Source: Oscillospiraceae bacterium
GTDB lineage: Bacteria > Bacillota > Clostridia > Oscillospirales > Acutalibacteraceae
Length of the DNA: 64,000 bases
Direction of reading: 5' to 3'
Assembly: GCA_015066405.1 (NCBI GenBank)
Contig: SVOM01000003.1
Span: 1 to 64,000 of the forward strand
Shown here: positions 60,562-64,000 of the stretch, in pieces
Layout: each line of letters opens with the position of its first letter
Position numbering within the stretch: position 1 is the first letter of the stretch
Position numbers and translations under genes: made by a program
The notes under the pieces: model-generated
What the model saw: only the letters and a program-made list of their open reading frames with translations
The model's database searches: none
Told to the model about the DNA's origin: nothing

Positions 60562-63063
60562 TTAATTCTTCTTTAAACCTAATTTTTCTGCGGCTTCTTC
60601 GCGCATTTTATATTTAAGAATTTTACCCGCAGCATTCATTGGGAATTCTTTTACGAATTCGATATAACGGGGCACCTTATGTCTTGCCATATGCGCCGCA
60701 ATATACGCCTTCATTTCATCCGCCGTCATACTGCCCTGCTCTTTAAGAATTATGCAAGCCATAATCTCCTCACCGTACTGCTCATCGGGTACACCGATAA
60801 CCTGAACATCACGCACCTTATCACAGGTGTAGATAAACTCTTCTATCTCTTTGGGATAGATATTTTCTCCGCCACGGATAATCATATCCTTAAGTCTACC
60901 TGTAATACGGTAGTTGCCATCACTGTCTCGGCACGCAAGGTCGCCCGTATGGAGCCAGCCATCCTTATCAATGGCTTCGGCTGTTGCTTCAGGCATTTTG
61001 TAATAGCCCTTCATAATATTATAGCCACGGGCTACAAATTCGCCGTTAACACCGTCAGGGCAGTCAAGACCTGTTTCGGGGTCAACAATTTTGCATTCTA
61101 CATTAGCAAAAGCACTGCCTACCGTTTCGGTACGAACTGTGAGTGAATCATAGTAGCTACTCATAGTGCAACCGGGGCTTGCCTCAGTTTGACCGTAAAC
61201 CGACACGATTTCCTTCATATTCATAACCTCGGTGGCCTTTTTCATAAGGTCGGCAGGACAGTTTGCGCCCGCCATAATGCCAACGCGCATATATGAAAAA
61301 TCGGTTTTTGGGAAATCGGGGTGCTGCATCATTGCAATAAACATGGTGGGCACGCCGTTGAAAGCCGTAATATGCTCGTTATGAACGCAAGAAAGCGCAG
61401 GCTTTGGAGAAAAATACGGCAGTGGGTACATAGTGGTGCCGTGGGTCATGGATGCCGTCATAGAAAGCACCATACCAAAACAGTGGAACATAGGCACCTG
61501 TATCATCATACGGTCGGCTGTGGATAACTCCATGTGGTCGCCGATATATTTACCATTATTAACTACGTTGTAGTGGGTAAGCATAACGCCTTTGGGGAAG
61601 CCCGTTGTACCCGATGTATACTGCATATTACAAACATCATCCTTGTGCACCTCGGCCGCCATACGATAAACTGTTTCCACCGGCACCTGATTTGCACGCT
61701 CGAGCGACTGCTCCCAGTTAAGACAACCCTTCATATTAAATCCGACAGTAATTACATTGCGAAGGAACGGCAGGCGTTTGCTATGAAGCGGCGAGCCCGG
61801 AACTGTGTTTGAAAGCTCGGGACAAAGCTCTGCTATAATTTCGCCGTAATTACAGTCCTTTGCGCCCTCAACCATAACAAGCGTTTGTGAGTCGGACTGT
61901 CTTAAAAGATATTCAATTTCGTGAATTTTGTATGCGGTATTAACGGTTACAAGCACCGCGCCGATTTTAACAGTTGCCCAAAATGCGATGTACCACTGTG
62001 GCACGTTAGAAGCCCAAACGGCAACGTGTGTGCCCGCCTTAACACCTAAAGATATAAGAGTGCGCGCAAATGTATCAACATCATCGCGGAACTCACTATA
62101 CGTTCTTGTATAATCGAGTGTTGTGTATTTAAAGCAATACTGGTCGGGGAAAAGCTCAACCATTTTATCAAGTACTTCGGAGAAAGTTAAATCAATAAGG
62201 CGGTCCTTTTCCCACACATATTTGCCCGTATGTGCGCGGTTGAAATACAGTGCAGGCTCATTTTTGGATGTATCGCCAAACTGCTTCATAAAGTTTACAA
62301 ACTGTGAGAAAATAATCTCCATATCATCAAGCTCTTCACACCAAGAGGGGTGCCACTCTAGTGATATAAAGCCATCAAAGTTTACTGAGCGCAATGCCGC
62401 CATCATATCGCCAACAGGTAAATCGCCTTCGCCAAGCAAGCAATACTCATAACCATTTTGGTTTTTAACGGCATCCTTTATATGCACGTGTTTGATATAT
62501 GCTCCAAGATTTTTGATGGTATCCTCGGGTTGCTCTTGAGCACTTAAAAACGGAGAAGCCATATCCCAAAGTGCCGCTAAATTATCGTGTGCAAAGAGAT
62601 TAAGCACATCGCGGAGTTTATCGGTGGCGGCAAATATACCCGTTGTTTCAAGCAAGAGTGTAACGCCTGCTTTTTCGGCCTCGGGCAACACCTTTTCGAT
62701 AACCTTTATTACATTTTCGGTGCTGTTTTCCCCATTATCTGCCGCGTGAATACGGATATAGGGAATGCCGAGCGCCATACTGATATCAATACATTTTGAT
62801 ATTTCTTCCACACTCTTTGTATATGCCGCTTCATTTGCGGGGTCGCAAATTGTATCGATACAGGGGATGGAAAGCCCCATCTCGAAAAGCTTTCTTTTGG
62901 TGGCGGCGGCAGTGTAATCGTGGAATGCGCCATCCTTATCGGTAAAAAGGCGGTTATATATATTGTGTAATTCAATTCCGTCAAACTTGAGTTCTTTTGC
63001 TATATCGCAAAACTCGTGAAAAGAATTATCATGCCAACCTTTTGTTGAAAATGATAACTTCAT
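60562..63063 (-). CDS. Fusion: N-terminal sugar-phosphate isomerase/epimerase-like TIM barrel + C-terminal AMP-binding acyl-CoA synthetase
   Basis: N-term FDGIELHNIYNR...YIKHVHIKDA...GDLPVGDMMAALRSVNFDGFISLEWHP; C-term MQYTSGTTGFPKGVMLTHYN, GWLHTGDLA, GRLKDMIIRGGENIYPKEIE. Confidence 0.9.
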   Translation of the reverse strand: MKLSFSTKGWHDNSFHEFCDIAKELKFDGIELHNIYNRLFTDKDGAFHDYTAAATKRKLFEMGLSIPCIDTICDPANEAAYTKSVEEISKCIDISMALGIPYIRIHAADNGENSTENVIKVIEKVLPEAEKAGVTLLLETTGIFAATDKLRDVLNLFAHDNLAALWDMASPFLSAQEQPEDTIKNLGAYIKHVHIKDAVKNQNGYEYCLLGEGDLPVGDMMAALRSVNFDGFISLEWHPSWCEELDDMEIIFSQFVNFMKQFGDTSKNEPALYFNRAHTGKYVWEKDRLIDLTFSEVLDKMVELFPDQYCFKYTTLDYTRTYSEFRDDVDTFARTLISLGVKAGTHVAVWASNVPQWYIAFWATVKIGAVLVTVNTAYKIHEIEYLLRQSDSQTLVMVEGAKDCNYGEIIAELCPELSNTVPGSPLHSKRLPFLRNVITVGFNMKGCLNWEQSLERANQVPVETVYRMAAEVHKDDVCNMQYTSGTTGFPKGVMLTHYNVVNNGKYIGDHMELSTADRMMIQVPMFHCFGMVLSMTASMTHGTTMYPLPYFSPKPALSCVHNEHITAFNGVPTMFIAMMQHPDFPKTDFSYMRVGIMAGANCPADLMKKATEVMNMKEIVSVYGQTEASPGCTMSSYYDSLTVRTETVGSAFANVECKIVDPETGLDCPDGVNGEFVARGYNIMKGYYKMPEATAEAIDKDGWLHTGDLACRDSDGNYRITGRLKDMIIRGGENIYPKEIEEFIYTCDKVRDVQVIGVPDEQYGEEIMACIILKEQGSMTADEMKAYIAAHMARHKVPRYIEFVKEFPMNAAGKILKYKMREEAAEKLGLKKN

Positions 63064-63066
63064 ATT

Positions 63067-64000
63067 TTACGCCTCCTCGTAAACTATCTTATTTACAGCG
63101 TTAATATAAGCGCGAATACTTGCTCCCAAAATATCGGTGGAAATACCGTTGCCCGAGTATACACGGCCATCGGCACGCAGTTTTACAACGGCGCTACCCA
63201 TTGCCTCCTTGCCCTCGGTAACCGACTGAATTTGGAAATCATCAAGCTCAAAATGTCTGCCAATAACCTGCTCTATCGCCAAGAAAGCGGAATCAATAGG
63301 GCCATTACCCATACTAATACCCTGTATGTCCTTGCCATCCTTAGAAACGGTAATTTGCGCTGATGCGTTTATAATATTACCTGTATTAATAACATAGCTT
63401 ATGAGCTTATATGTGGGTTCAACCTGCAAAGCAACGCTTGCAATGATAGCATCCAGCTCTTTAACGCCTACTGTCTTTTTATCGGCAACACGCAAAAACT
63501 CCTCGTATACCTTGGCGCTATCATCCTCCGATAAATCGTAGCCCAAATTTGCGGCGGCTACCATTACATCGTTTTTGGTGTCGTTTTTATCAAGGCGGAT
63601 GTTTCCGTCATCCGAAGTGCCTACGGCTAATGCCTTTTTATCATCCTTGACATTATCAATAATTCTGGTAATTTGCTTGATTATGCGGAAAAGCTCGGTG
63701 TATTTAATACCCGATGAATACCCATTACTCTCGCCACAGTTTTTAATAACATCGGCCAAAGCCTCAAGCGGAATTTCCTCGCCGCCAACGCTTGTTTTAA
63801 CGCCGTCAGCCGCGCCGCCAATAGCCAATACCGCACTGCCAAGGGACAGTGAATATTTATTATTAACGGCTATGCTAAGGGTTACACCCTGCTCTTTAAA
63901 GTTGGCAAAAGCATTTATAAACTGTGCAAATTTATCGGGCATAAGTATAGCCGCGGTATCACATATTGTTATGGTTTTGGCACCGTTTTCTACTGCGGCA
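63067..64000 (-). CDS. 2-isopropylmalate synthase-like enzyme (HMGL-like + LeuA allosteric-like domain), N-terminus beyond window
   Basis: Reads AAVENGAKTITICDTAAILMPDKF from the right edge; C-terminal LeuA dimer-like domain SAVVKLRADGRVYSGNGISTDILGASIRAYINAVNKI. Confidence 0.82.
   Translation of the reverse strand, partial: AAVENGAKTITICDTAAILMPDKFAQFINAFANFKEQGVTLSIAVNNKYSLSLGSAVLAIGGAADGVKTSVGGEEIPLEALADVIKNCGESNGYSSGIKYTELFRIIKQITRIIDNVKDDKKALAVGTSDDGNIRLDKNDTKNDVMVAAANLGYDLSEDDSAKVYEEFLRVADKKTVGVKELDAIIASVALQVEPTYKLISYVINTGNIINASAQITVSKDGKDIQGISMGNGPIDSAFLAIEQVIGRHFELDDFQIQSVTEGKEAMGSAVVKLRADGRVYSGNGISTDILGASIRAYINAVNKIVYEEA

Overview
This 64 kb window looks like a chromosomal segment of a Gram-positive, low-to-mid GC Clostridia-type genome (Oscillospiraceae-like by gene content; inference only). 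Most of it is housekeeping: hprK end, glcK, murB, whiA, dnaE, pfkA, alr, mscL, eno, rlmB-type methylase, metG, tatD, a polar amino-acid ABC transporter, cell-wall amidase, smpB-ssrA, an enoate-reductase/AcnX operon, tsf, rpsB, guaB, glycosidases, glyA, pyk, rsmD, coaD, birA, feoAB, metA/metY, an acyl-CoA ligase fusion and a LeuA-like gene. The accessory part (about 41.6-57.4 kb) holds a paralogous family of secreted right-handed beta-helix proteins. Four lie in a tight operon with a degenerate macrodomain-like protein, a low-MW phosphatase and a DUF5662-type protein. Nearby are a truncated AraC/beta-helix junction, a disrupted leucine-rich-repeat gene and inverted-repeat elements. Most notable: a substrate-binding protein that appears circularly permuted, a pseudo-P-type-ATPase, an RBS-sequestering hairpin/terminator before a 40-aa N/Q/K-only peptide, a 163-bp element with perfect 25-bp terminal inverted repeats, a hairpin array after ssrA, and several interrupted genes (in-frame TAG at 26065, in-frame TAA at 55226, frameshifts near 54715 and 58919). 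No CRISPR array, rRNA, classical tRNA or transposase gene was seen. All calls are from reading the sequence; no database search was run.
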